Shown here one piece after another: positions 8,995 through 19,924 of a DNA stretch of 22,092 nucleotides (the stretch's first letter is position 1; each line of letters begins with the position of its first letter). A program made the position numbers and the translations under genes. The DNA is from Chromera velia (lineage: Eukaryota; Sar; Chromeraceae): contig JAHBMJ010002119.1 in assembly GCA_018398765.1 (NCBI GenBank), positions 1-22,092 on the forward strand, in the 5' to 3' direction. The notes beneath the pieces were generated by a model. It did not search any database, was not told the DNA's origin, and saw only the letters and a list, made by a program, of their open reading frames with translations.

Positions 8995-9304
8995 CTGCAG
9001 ACACAGAGGTGGAAGAATCACAAAAGAAAGGAAAGCAAGGAGCAAACAAAACGGAGTAAAAAGAAGAATATCGTCAATTGAGAACGAAATCTTTGCATGA
9101 AGTCACGGTATTCCCATCGGCCCCTTTCTTCATTCTGAAACGAACAGAGACAGACAAAGAACAAACTGAACATCCTGTCAGACAATTTATATCCGGTCTC
9201 TGGATAGATTTTTGAGACCGTAGGGCATCCTCATCGGCCGGGAATGAAAACCAAGCGCTTTCGCTTGCGGCTTGGAGACTTGGAAATGCCCTTATGCACT
9301 CACC

Positions 9305-9333
9305 CCAACTCACTCACTCACTCACTCACTCAC
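9305..9333 (-). repeat. (TGAG)n microsatellite overlapping a splice donor or stop
   Basis: Read on the minus strand, GTGAGT begins at 9333 and continues as repeated GTGA units for about 25 bases. The first unit is either the splice donor of the HPR-like exon or, if unspliced, codes VSE followed by a TGA stop. Confidence 0.8.
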
Positions 9334-10070
9334 TTTCCTTTGAAAAGTGCTTCTAGGCGCCCGATGTGCTTTGAGGGCCTCTGAGAAGATTGCGTGTGAC
9401 TCCGCAAGGGTCTCTCCCAACGCCTCCACGACTGCAGAGGCCGCAGCTGCGCTCTCGTCGTTGCGAGAGGAGGAAGAGGGCATCGGAGGTATTTCGCTCT
9501 TCTCTGAATCTTCGCTTCTTCTGCCATCCTCCTTCCCCTCCCCACTTCCATGCGCATCCTTCCCATTTCCCCCCACCACCTTTCTGCAAGCCGCCACGAG
9601 GCGCCCCGAGGTGACAAACAGCACACAGAGCTTCTCAAACGGACACCCCCGGACCTTTGCAGACGCAACCCGACGCACTGCGAAGACCAGAGGGGCCCCG
9701 GCAGACAGCAAAGCAGCGTCCAGTTCGAGGGGCTCTTTGGCCTTCAGTCGTTGCACGGAGGCCCAAGAGAGCCCCTGCAGGGATGCCACGAAGACATCGG
9801 AGTCTGCCTCTGGAAGGCGGGACGCAAGGGCCCCGGCAAGAAATGCAAATAGATCCCGGGGGGGGCCCTCAAGCAAGAAGGCCCCGGCAGCAGTGCAACC
9901 CCGGAGCAGCATAAGGAGTTCCGGCCCTTTCCACTCGGATGCTGGTGGTCCTTTCAACGCATCCTCAGCAAGACGTTCAAACAAACGAGAGTTGAAGAGG
10001 CCCAGAGAACCGAACGCAGCAGCCTGCAGAAGCAACACACACACACACACACACACACACACGCGCATTC

Positions 10071-10101
<31 letters not shown>

Positions 10102-10231
10102 GAGAAGCGGTAAATGATCACGTATGGTGAAAAATCAATCGACCCATCGAACAGACAACTTCGAAAGCATGACGAGAGCGAAATGCGATTTTCAAATGTC
10201 GGAATGGAAGGCCCTTTCCGCTTTGACAATG

Positions 10232-10264
<33 letters not shown>

Positions 10265-13200
10265 CAGGCTAAATGAGTGGCTCTGGGCCAGTTGCCTTCA
10301 AAACTTTTAAAAATTTAAAGCCGCCGAACCTCCTTTCTTTCTGTTTCCCTCTCAAACTTTAAAACCCCTACAGGCACCCATCCAGAAACTCTCACGGACC
10401 TTCTCATTGACAACCATTCCTTTCCTCCCTTCGAGAACCCTGCCTGCCGTCCTCTTTCCTTTCTATTTCTTTGAGAGAGCAAGCGAGTCGGTCCTCAGGA
10501 GAGGACGCCCACTGAGTGAGTGAGTGAGTGAGTGAGTGAGTGAGTGAGTGACTGACTGACTGACTGACTGACTGACAATTGTTGCCACGTGCTGGTGAGG
10601 AATTGTCTCTTCATGCCTGACCACCTGCATCGCCGTGAGTGACCACATTCAGTTTTTCAGTCGCTCAGACATGCACTCAAAGTGTGGACATCGAGACCCT
10701 ACCAAAGGGGGGAAGAGGACGCCCCCCGCTTTCCTTTGTGAACAACACGAAAAAGGCACACTCCTGTTCTTGGATGAGCGCTGTGCTGCTCGATCATGAA
10801 TAAGTCTTTGCTGCGGGTTGGTTTGCAACCTATGTTATGCCGAAGGAGTGACAAAGAAGAGAAGAGGGGGACTACTCGACTGATCTCATGCGTAGGTGGA
10901 GAGGAACACCGACAAAGGCGAAAAGGACAGAAAGGAAAAGTGCAGGGAGGAACCCTTTTTGCTGCAATGGGCAATAAGGATGGAGTGAGCAGAGCACAGA
11001 GAACCTAAGAAAAGAGGGAAGAGCACTTGCGGGAGCTTTTCAAAAAGCTGCCAGGCACATTTGGTTTCCTCTTCTCTGAGTGCCTCGATCAGCCCTCTCT
11101 ATTGGTTTCCTCTTCTCTGAGTGCCTCGATCAGCCCTCTCTATTGGTTTCCTCTTCTCTGAGTGCCTCGATCAGCCCTCTCTATTGGTTTCCTCTTCTCT
11201 GAGTGCCTCGATCAGCCCTCCCTATTCATCGAAGAGACATTCAACAATTCGCACCAACCAACGCACCATCATAGCCATTCTGCCAAGGAGAGACGCATGA
11301 TGAGTGTGGGACTTCTGGAGGGCCTGACACAAGTTGCTGCAGAATAGAAAAAGGAAAAAAAGGTACAGACAGACATTCAATTATTTATTTGTGCGAGTTC
11401 GCTCCCTTTTTCATACCCATTCATCCAAACAAAAGCACGTGTGCCAAGTGAAAAAAAGGCTTCGACCTTGTCATGCGCACACCGTGCTTTCTCGCCCTTT
11501 TCGGTCTTCAGTTTCTTCCATGCGTTCGAAACGAACAAAAGGAATCCTCTCAGTTTCTTCATCTGATCTCACTCAACAGACCTGATGTTATTGAAGGAGA
11601 GCTGCATTTTTCCGCTTTTGATGAGGGTCTCACAACAGAGGAACCCCTCATGGAGCGCCTCCTGCAACTCCTGCCTTACGGGGCCTTCTGTGGAGGGCCG
11701 CCTCCTGAAGTGCTCATGGGCCTTTGACAGAGAGAGAAGCAGAGAAGACATCTGCTGAGCTGAAAACCTCAAACGTCCTTCCAAAGTTATGTCCTCTTCT
11801 TTAGCCTGCAGGCTCTCACTCTGCCTCTCCTCCATCTCTGTGGTTTCTCCTTCCTCTCCTTGCTCCTCCTTCTCTTTTGTATGAAGAGCAAGAAGATCTC
11901 CTGCCCTCTCTTTGGTTTCTCTGGCAATGAACCGAAAGAGTTCCTCCTCGAGACACTGAGCCTTCACAAACGCGTTGGCAATCACTGACAACTCCTGCAT
12001 TAAAGATCGAAGAAGGAGAGGAGAAGATCATTTTCAGAACCTTTCCTCTATCTTTACGTAACACTCGAAGGCAAAAAAAAAGACTTTCATCTGCTGACTG
12101 GCCAGGTAGCTGAACGCACTTGCAGAGAGGTTTGAAGGTCTCATAACGGCAAGAGCAAGGGCGCCAGAGAGAAAAGAGGGAAAGGAGAAGAAAGAAAGCA
12201 AACACCAGAGTGAGTTTCATGGAGGAGAAAGCGCATGCTCGAGAAAAGGAAGCAAAAGACGAAGGGAAAGAATGTGTCATTTTCCATACGTGTACGTGGC
12301 GAGACTGCCACGACCAACCGAATGTCCGTCACCTGGGACGATACACTAACAAAACCCAACCAGACGTCTACAGCCACCAAATGTCAAATCTGAAAAAAGG
12401 TGCATGAAACCTCTCACAACAGGCCAGGTTGCCTCACCAATCCGTTGGCTTCGTCCATCTTCCAGATGCTCTCTTTTGCAATTCTCCGAAAAAGTTCCCT
12501 GAATCCCCTCACATCCTCAGCAGTCTCTCGCCCCCTCGCCACACGCCCCCCCTGAAGTTTCGCAAAAGCGTTGGCGACGTTGCAGATCTCGTGCATTGAC
12601 GATCGACGGAGGGTCGAGGCCGTCATGTGCTCGCGCACCCGCACCAGGAAACGCTGCAACGAAATGACAAACATAGAGACAGGCAACGCCTTGCACAGGT
12701 GGTAGATTGTATCTGGGTAGGTAGGAACAAATCTGTAAAACGCAGGCGCACATTTATTTACATAGAACGAAGGAGAGGAGAGCAAAGCTGCAGCCGATTC
12801 GGAAAGGCAAAGGAAAGACAATGGAGAGGGATTGTGTTGATTTCGTAACCAGGCAAACTTTTTCTCTGTCCTCGGTGTTCTTCCACTGACATTATTTGAG
12901 ATTTTCAATCGAGCCATCGCGTTCAACACCAGGCCAAGAGTCCGAGGGGGACAGTACTTCAGCCTCGGTGCAATCTCCGCAAAGATTTCCTTCCATACAG
13001 CCTTGTTATACCGCCCGCTTTGTGCCTCACGGTTTGCCACAGCTCCGGGAGATTTCCCAAATTTATTAGACGTCTCTTCGTTCTCCCCACCCCCCAGTCC
13101 CTCTTCTTGCTCCCTCCTCCCGTTCTTGTCAGACAGGTGCTTCCACTTCTCTGTGCGTCCCTTTCCTGTCAGAATGCGGGGGGGCGACTGGCCTTCTTCC

Positions 13201-13303
13201 CGACCCCCTCGTCCCCGATTCTGCCGGCGCATGGGTGGGGGCACTGAGGAAAGGAAGAGGAGAGATGCCGGCAGAGAAAGACAAAGAATACAGATTCATA
13301 GGT

Positions 13304-13343
<40 letters not shown>

Positions 13344-13741
13344 AATTTGTCAAAAGAGAGGCATAGGAGGACGATGCCGAAAGAACAATGCATCAAAGAC
13401 ATGTAAAATCAGCCGGAAACTGTCAACGTGCACACCCTCTACTCTCCTGAGGAATGCATGCGCACTTCCCTGAACTCCGAGCTTTACATGCACCCACCTA
13501 CAGACTTTCTGCGACTGGCAGTCAACCCTCCCTTCCCATTCTCCCACATCATGTACACCTACTGACTGTCATCGAACGCTCCGGCAAGTTTCTCCAGTTC
13601 CCGTGGCATCATCGACTGGCTGCTGGCTGCGGAGGATGAATGGCGGCACCTGGAGCAGAGAGAGAGAGACCGGGGGCAGAAAATCTGCACTTCTCTTCGC
13701 ACAGAAGCAGCACAGAGAACACTGCCCCCCGTTCTCTGCAT
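9322..13741 (-). CDS. HPR/FASTK-like helical-repeat protein, probable organellar RNA-binding factor
   Basis: Exons in transcript order: 13741-13567, 13243-12891, 12653-12438, 11994-11578 and 10023-9334 (or on to a TGA at 9324-9322). All have GT-AG borders and keep frame; the first junction rebuilds an ATG codon. At least five helix-pair repeats are visible, each with an Ala-rich helix then a Phe/Leu-rich one: LVLNAMARLKI (about 164-174), VANAFAKL (202-209) with FRELFRRIAKE, VIANAFVKAQ (252-261) with EELFRFIARE, SSLLLSLSKA, and AAAFGSLGLF (388-397) with RLFERLAEDAL. This resembles the ~37-residue heptatricopeptide repeats of apicomplexan organellar RNA-binding proteins and the FASTK family; I see no RAP domain. 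The first 45 residues from 13741 are rich in Arg, Ser and Ala with few acids, as in mitochondrial presequences, so mitochondrial (or plastid) location is likely but inferred. A later Met in the same exon is another possible start. For exon 4 the donor TCT|GTTGAG keeps frame; a better-looking CAG|GTCTGT four bases earlier would need an unseen small exon. Confidence 0.62.
10035..10101. repeat. (AC)n followed by (CAGA)n
   Basis: AC repeat at about 10035-10063 and CAGA repeat at about 10070-10101. On the coding (minus) strand this reads as TCTG then TG units ending about 12 bases before the acceptor at 10024-10026. Confidence 0.9.
10231..10262. repeat. (GCCT)n microsatellite
   Basis: Eight GCCT units in the large intron of the HPR-like gene. 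Confidence 0.9.
10513..10576. repeat. (TGAG)n changing to (TGAC)n
   Basis: A TGAG array (10513-10550) changes sharply to TGAC units (to 10576), in the same intron. Confidence 0.9.
11061..11224. repeat. Minisatellite, four tandem copies of a 41-bp unit
   Basis: Units start at 11061, 11102, 11143 and 11184, each beginning TTGGTTTCCTCTTCTCTGAG and ending with a CAGCCCTCTCTA-type tail. The copies are almost identical; the last differs by a CCTCCC change at its end. The array lies in the large intron of the HPR-like gene and is T/C-rich on the plus strand. Confidence 0.95.
13307..13340. repeat. (CA)n microsatellite in the first HPR-like intron
   Basis: About 34 bases of CA, which is TG on the coding strand, about 60 bases upstream of the acceptor at 13244-13245. 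Confidence 0.9.
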
Positions 13742-14383
13742 TATTCCTACAGGTGGTTATGGGCAGCTTTCCCTGGCAGACACACATACGAAGGCCAGCA
13801 TGAACACAGCAGATCGAGGTGTGCCACTGTCGGCAACGGAGGACTCAGCCGTCTCCTTCAATCCGTCTCCGCCGAAGCCTCTTTCAAATCTGCCCAGGGA
13901 CGACAATAGCCGCTGGGTATTTCCATTTCGTGCTCACCTCTCTTTCTCTCCTGGCGTCGCAAGAGTAACGGACCACACCAACGAATAGAGACGGATCGTG
14001 CTTAATTTTTGGCAGCAGTTGGCCGTCTCTCATGCATCCGTCTATCCAATTAACCGATTGAATCCCCGCGGCCCGCGCATGCACGGCAATGCGCAACGCC
14101 CCCCCCCCNATGCCCCCCCCCCCCGACGCACGCGATCATACAGTGACACGCAGACTGAGATTTTCCTGTCGTGACAGATCTGACGTACATCATTGACATA
14201 TCAAAATCTATATATATACAGATCGCTGAGTCCACAAAGCAGAGCACTGCAGTCGATCATTCGCAGGACGTCGTCTTTTGTAGGACGACTCTGGAGAGGT
14301 GACGTGAACGTGCGAGAAAGGCGACAGCACAACCTACCCGTCAAGCAAATTTTCAAGGAGACAAACGCGCATTCAAACCCAAC
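13742..14383. promoter_or_regulatory. Divergent promoter region, HPR-like gene / serine carboxypeptidase
   Basis: This 642-base region lies between two gene starts that point away from each other. It includes a poly-C stretch with the only undetermined base (14099-14124) and a TATATATA tract at about 14209-14219, about 170 bases before the carboxypeptidase ATG. Whether that tract works as a core promoter is not shown. The left edge depends on the chosen start of the HPR-like gene. Confidence 0.45.
14099..14124. other. Poly-C tract with an ambiguous base (N at 14109)
   Basis: Ten C, an N, ATG, then a second C run. The N shows the assembly was uncertain here, so length and sequence of this tract should not be trusted. 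Confidence 0.9.
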
Positions 14384-17300
14384 ATGAGGGATCTTGTCGC
14401 GCTTCTCGTCGTGTCGCTCTTCTTTCTCTTTCTGGGCGTCTTCCCAGCTGTGAAGGCAGAAGAAGAAGCAGATCGCATCACGAGTCTCCCAGGTAGACGG
14501 TCGGGGGGCCGACTTTCCTTTCAATTTTGTTAACTTTTTTTTTACTTATATCCCGCTTATCTGAATCAGTCTCTCTAGCATGTTCATGCCTCGTCCAGAT
14601 TTGCACATTCTGATCTTGATACGAAGGTCATGGGGCACGTTTTCCGTGCGTGAAGTCGTGCATTTACTGTCTGTGTGCTGGTGTTTGCCGCCTCACTTGC
14701 TGTGCAGGATGGGAAGGGGACCTGCCGAGCCGGATGTGGTCCGGTGAGTTCGGGTGCATGACTTTTCCGCCTGAGCGAGACAATGATTTCGCGTTTTTAT
14801 CTTCTGTGGTCGTGTAAAAAAAGGGGGGCTGGAATGCGGGCGACTGAGATGATTGAATATGGCACAGTATGGAAATTTAAGTGCGCACTTTGTGCCAGGT
14901 AAAAAAATGAACAAAGATTGGTAAGTGGCTCTTGATGTGGGATGCTGCTGGTTTCCTTTCTGTCGTCCTTTGGGGGAGGAAATCGTCAGCCTGTGACGCA
15001 GTGCTGCACAGGCTCCTGTCAGATCTTTCGAGATGAATATTTTTCGCTGGAGGTGCTTTGGTGCAGGGTATGTGGACGTTGGAGGAGGCGCTCGGTCTCT
15101 TCACTATTGGCTGATTGAGGCAGAGGAGGAGCCTGAGAAGGCACCTCTCGTGCTTTGGATGCAGGTCAGAGGAAGCAAACAACTGGTGGAAGCCGTTTCT
15201 TCAATGTGCTATATAAGCCTGAGGTTTTTCTACGCTTCTGTCCGTTTTCTGAATCCAAAATTTGATTTGGAATTTTCGGGAGCTAATGGAACAGTCGTTT
15301 CTGTTTTCTTTCGGTTTTTGGTTTTTTTCAGTCCATTCGCAGATTGAGACCGACAAATGATCCTCTGTGTTTGCCTTTCTTCTCTCTGCAGGGCGGCCCA
15401 GGTGCTTCCGGAATGTTTGGTCTCCTCACAGAAATGTCAGTCAGTGCTCACAGCCGTGTGGGAAATACAATGTGTGGATGGATGGATGGATGGATGCATG
15501 CACACCAGATTTGCCTGAACGTCCATTGATGAGTGCCTCGACAGTCATCTCCTTGAAGGATCCTTTGCAAAGTTCTTTGGTAATCTCTACGAACAGTTGT
15601 TAAGAGGAACTGGAGGTGGAAAATGCTGACGAGTCTCGAGTCCCTTTTCAGCCTCTAAATTTTGTTTCCCTCTTTTCCCTGGATATCCTCTTGTTTATCT
15701 GCCCGCGTATCGGCTCTCTGTCTGTCTCTCTGTCTGTCTGTCTGTGTGAAAGAAAGACGAAAAGGCACGTGCATTCCCCCCTTTCCCCTCAACTGTGACA
15801 GGGGTCCTTTCGACCTCAACGACGCTTCCCTTGAGGGCGTGCGTCAGGAGAAGGGGTGGACGGAACTCTTGGGGTCTGCAGAGGAAGAAGAGGCTGTTCC
15901 TCCTGTGTCGTTGGAAACCACAAGGAGGAATAGGAGACTGACGCCAAAGCTTCGAGGAGAGCGGGAAAGGGGAGAGGGGGGTACAGAAGCGACGGAAGCT
16001 GGAGAGAAAGGCTTTGAAGGAGGAGAGGACAGGCAGAAGTGGAGCATCGAGGAAGTGAAAGAGGAGGAAGACCTCGAGACAAGTCCAAAACTTCTCGCGC
16101 GAAAATTCTCATGGTCAAAGGTGTGTGCATTGTTTCTCTTCCCACCCACCCCCTTTTTTCTCGGCGCTCTTTCGCTTCCTTTATGTTTATTTGTTCTTCC
16201 TGGGACAGGGGGGTCCTTTCTTTGTGTACTTTTTTGTGCTCGTCATTTCTGTCTCCATTTGATTTTTGGTCTCAACTTCTCCGTCGCATTCTTCTTTTTT
16301 TTCTTCAACCCGCTTCTTTCCGGTTTGTGTACGAGTATGATCAGATCAGAGAGGATCATATCAGATCACTGTGTGGGCACACAGCTCAAACAACATACAG
16401 GGATGGAGGCACACTGTCAGAAGCATGCATCGCTCCAGAGAGAACGAACGCATATGCACACACTCAAAGAGAGAGACAGAAAGGCAGAGAGAGATCCAGT
16501 TTAGCACGACACGTCTACTAAGCAGACCCTCCGTGCCCTCTCCTGACCGTCAGAAAGCGAACATGCTTTTCTTCGAGTCCCCCGCTGGTGTGGGCTTCTC
16601 CAGATGCTTCGACTCCTCAGGTCAGTCAATCGCGGGAATAAATCGTTTGGCACTTTTGGTCTGAATATTGGTAGCTTGTGTAGGCTTCTCAAGATGCTCT
16701 TTCCTCCACAGTCGCCCCGTCTCTCATTTTTTGCACTGCCGACGCCAGCTCTCTTCGTCTTCCGGTCCTTCTTTGTTGTTTGTCAACATTGAGGAATTAA
16801 CGTGTGATCTCAATGAGTTTGGATAAGTGGCTACTGTTTGTCTGCGTGCCTGCAGGTGCCCCTTCACTGGACGCCTGTCCTGTGTACACAGACGAGAGCG
16901 CAGCGCTGGACAATTGGGAGTTCCTCTTGGGGTTCTTCCAAAAGTTTGGAGAACTGAAGGGGAGGCCGTTCTTCATCACGGGAGAGGTCGGTGAACAAGG
17001 GGAGGGGTGCATGGATGTGGAGATGTGGTGGCAGGGGTTTATAAAAGTCAGGCGAAGAGAGAGAAGGCAAATGGACTGGTCAGATGAAAACAAACGAGCT
17101 CAAAGCACGCATCACGTGAGCCTGCATGCTGCATGTGTGGATGGATAGAAGCAGTAGAGGGGGGGGAAGAGAGGCTAGCGCAGATGTTCGTTACGTGAGG
17201 GGAGCACCGTCTCTTCTCGTGTTGTCTCCCCTTCTGTTTCCCTCTTCCTCGTTCTCTTGATTCCTTTCGATATCTCTGTCTGCCTGTGTCCGGCTGTCTC

Positions 17301-19288
17301 TGTGCGTGTGCGTGCAGAGCTATGCAGGGATCTACGTGCCGATGCTTGCAGAGTTGGTGATGAAGAAGCCAATGTAAGTACTTTTCAGACAGAAATGGAG
17401 AGCTTTTCTCGCCTTTTCGGCCTCTTTTTCATCGTTAACTCAGTCACCTTCTCTCTGTCTATCGTTGTCCCCGATACGTGAGGATTCAAGAAGTGTTGGG
17501 GTGCGTGCAGGAGAGAAGAGGAAGAGAGGACTCGTCGCAGAGTCAGCAGTCAATGAACATAGAGGTGCCGCCCGACCGACAGAGAGATGCTCAGCGAGAC
17601 GTACCGACCGACACACAGAAGAAAAAAAGCTGCCTCAACCCCCCCTTCTACCTTTATCTGCAGAGAGGGGGTGAACCTTCAGGGAGTGATGGTTGGAGAC
17701 GGCTGCACAGGCAAAGACTCTGAGGGCGGCTGTGGGGTGGACTCTATGCATTGGGTGGGTGGGTCTGAGGGAGGGTCTTTTCGTTCCCTCCTTTCGTGTT
17801 CCATGCAGTTCTCTAGAGGGTTGGGGGGAAGGTGAAGGGTGAGTGAGGGGAAGGATATCTGATTGGCCGGCCGATGACTGCGTGAATCGCCTTTGAAGAG
17901 GAACCAGGGTGCAGCACCACATGTCCAAATTTCATTGAATTGGCGAACAGAGAGCGGAATTTTACTGTCTCCAAAGAGAAGACAGGAAACAACGAGGCAC
18001 ATTGACTGTGAGATGATACTCTCTCTGCCTTGTCCTGCATGGTTCCCCGAATTTTTTGTCCGACTTTTCAGTTCTGCTGCGTCTGATTCCTTTCGCCTCT
18101 TCTTTGGATGGACAGCACGGGGAGGCGAAACGAAACAATCAAGCCGTGCGTGAAGCGGATACAGCGCAGGCGAATTTCTTCTGAAGACCGCGATACGGCA
18201 ACATAAAAAAGACTGCAAATTGATGTTTTACTTTTGTTGCAGTTCGTGGAGTTCATGGCAGGACACGGGCAGGTGTCCCAGAAGACCCTCGGGAGGGTCC
18301 GCGCTGCCTGTGGGGACTCTCTCCGCAAAAGGGGGTGGGACAAGGATGAGAACTGCAAGGTCAGATGAATGAATGAATGAATGAATGAATGAATGAATGG
18401 AAGGAAAAAAGTGAAGTGGGGTGAAAGGTCCAGTAGTTGGGTACATGGACGGTCTCTGCTGTGTTCCTTCCTGTCTTCGTTTTTTTTCGTCTTGCTGTTG
18501 TCATCTTGTTGTGCCCCTCCTTCAGACACTCTCCTCTTCCCTCTGCCCTGCCTTCTCCTCTCCTGATGACTTCTCAGAAAGCAGTGACAGACTTCCGAAA
18601 CGAGACAGGGGGCTTCTACGAGTACCACGTGTATGACACGTGCTTCCTCAGACCTGTAAACTCAGACAGCACAAGCTCGGAGGATGGAGACACTGGCACT
18701 ACCCTCGAGTGGGGGGGGTTCGGGTTTCCTCCTCCACTGGATATCGGGAGGGCACAGAGAGATAGAAGGGGGCAGAGATCTGTGGAGGGACAAACGTCTC
18801 GACGCCGTGAGTCCTTTCGTAGGCCTCTGCATTCATTCATTCTTTTGTCGTCGACTTGTTTTTCTGCGTTTCCCCTTTACTCCACTTTTGATTCTCAAGA
18901 GGAGCTGCTGCCCGTCGAGCTTGTTTCGTTTCTTCGCAGTGGTTTTTCCCTCGCTTATTCATGTCCTCTCGGTTTGTGAACGTTTCTCTTGTCGTTTGGC
19001 AGCCCATCCCGTTGTATGTGCTGTTTCTCCTTACCTAACCTATTGCTCTTCTTTGAATTGTTGGACACCTACCTGCCCGACTTGCCCGCTCACGTCTCAC
19101 TCATCCCTTCTACAATGTTTTCTGCCAGGGACCTCGAGTGAGATCGGAGAGGAGAATTCTGCCCGGACAGTCGTGAGGGGCGCGATGAATGACTACCCTT
19201 GTGGGGGCTCTGCAGCTCTGGGGAAGTGGATCCACAGAGAGGATGTAAGTGGGAGACGGCGGGGGATGAATCGGTGGCTTGGGTGTCT

Positions 19289-19331
<43 letters not shown>

Positions 19332-19882
19332 TCCATCTCGGTTCGTCTGTGAGAAACTGTGTGAAAGTAGAGAGGTGATTGCATGTGTTCGATTGACCAG
19401 TGATCAGAGAGAGATGCTTCTTTCCGTTCCGTATCGTCCATGCGTATGACGTTGGTGCTCTTCAAATGATTGTGGAATGTACAGATAGATCCGCCTTCAG
19501 ATTCCTTCTGACTGATGAGGTAGGCGGCCTTTCTCCGGTATCCTGTATTGTTTCTTCTTAGAAGGCAAGGCCGACCTGGTAAAGAAAGGGTCTTTAGGAA
19601 GAGGAAGCTAGTGCTGTGGGCGTGTGAAAGAGTCGGAACGAGTCAGTGTCTGGAATGATTTATCTCTCTGACATTGTTGTTTGTGGTTATTTAATTTGCA
19701 GGTCAAGTCAGCATTGCACGTGAAAGGGAGCTGGGTGGAACACGACGGCTGGCCTGGTGGGTCTCTCTCTCTCTCTCTCTCTCTCTCCCCCCCCCTCTCT
19801 CCCTCTCTCTCTCTCTGTCTCTCTCTCTGTCTCTCCCTCTCTCTCTCTCTCTCCCTCTCTCTCTCTCTCTCTTTCTTTCTCT

Positions 19883-19924
<42 letters not shown>

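Larger units (their letters stand above)
10024..11577 (-). other. Large intron of the HPR-like gene
   Basis: This 1554-base interval separates the exons 11994-11578 and 10023-9334. It holds five simple-sequence arrays and a 41-bp minisatellite. Short open frames in it (for example 10699-10974 on the minus strand) show no domain. A small extra exon cannot be excluded. Confidence 0.5.

Noticed and set aside
9022-9045. An apparent signal peptide (start at 9045) for the charged minus-strand protein
   Set aside because: The hydrophobic residues are the translation of a pyrimidine-rich splice acceptor ending at 8995; an exon start at 8994 explains the sequence better.
9347-10117. A 256-residue open frame on the plus strand
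   Set aside because: It is the shadow of the HPR-like exon on the minus strand and runs into AC and CAGA repeats.
10699-10974. A 91-residue minus-strand open frame as a possible extra exon
   Set aside because: No helical-repeat pattern, no good splice borders that keep frame, and it is Pro/Ser/Cys-rich like translated non-coding DNA.
11061-11224. Tandem units as a possible CRISPR array
   Set aside because: The units abut directly with no unique spacers, and the host is clearly a eukaryote.
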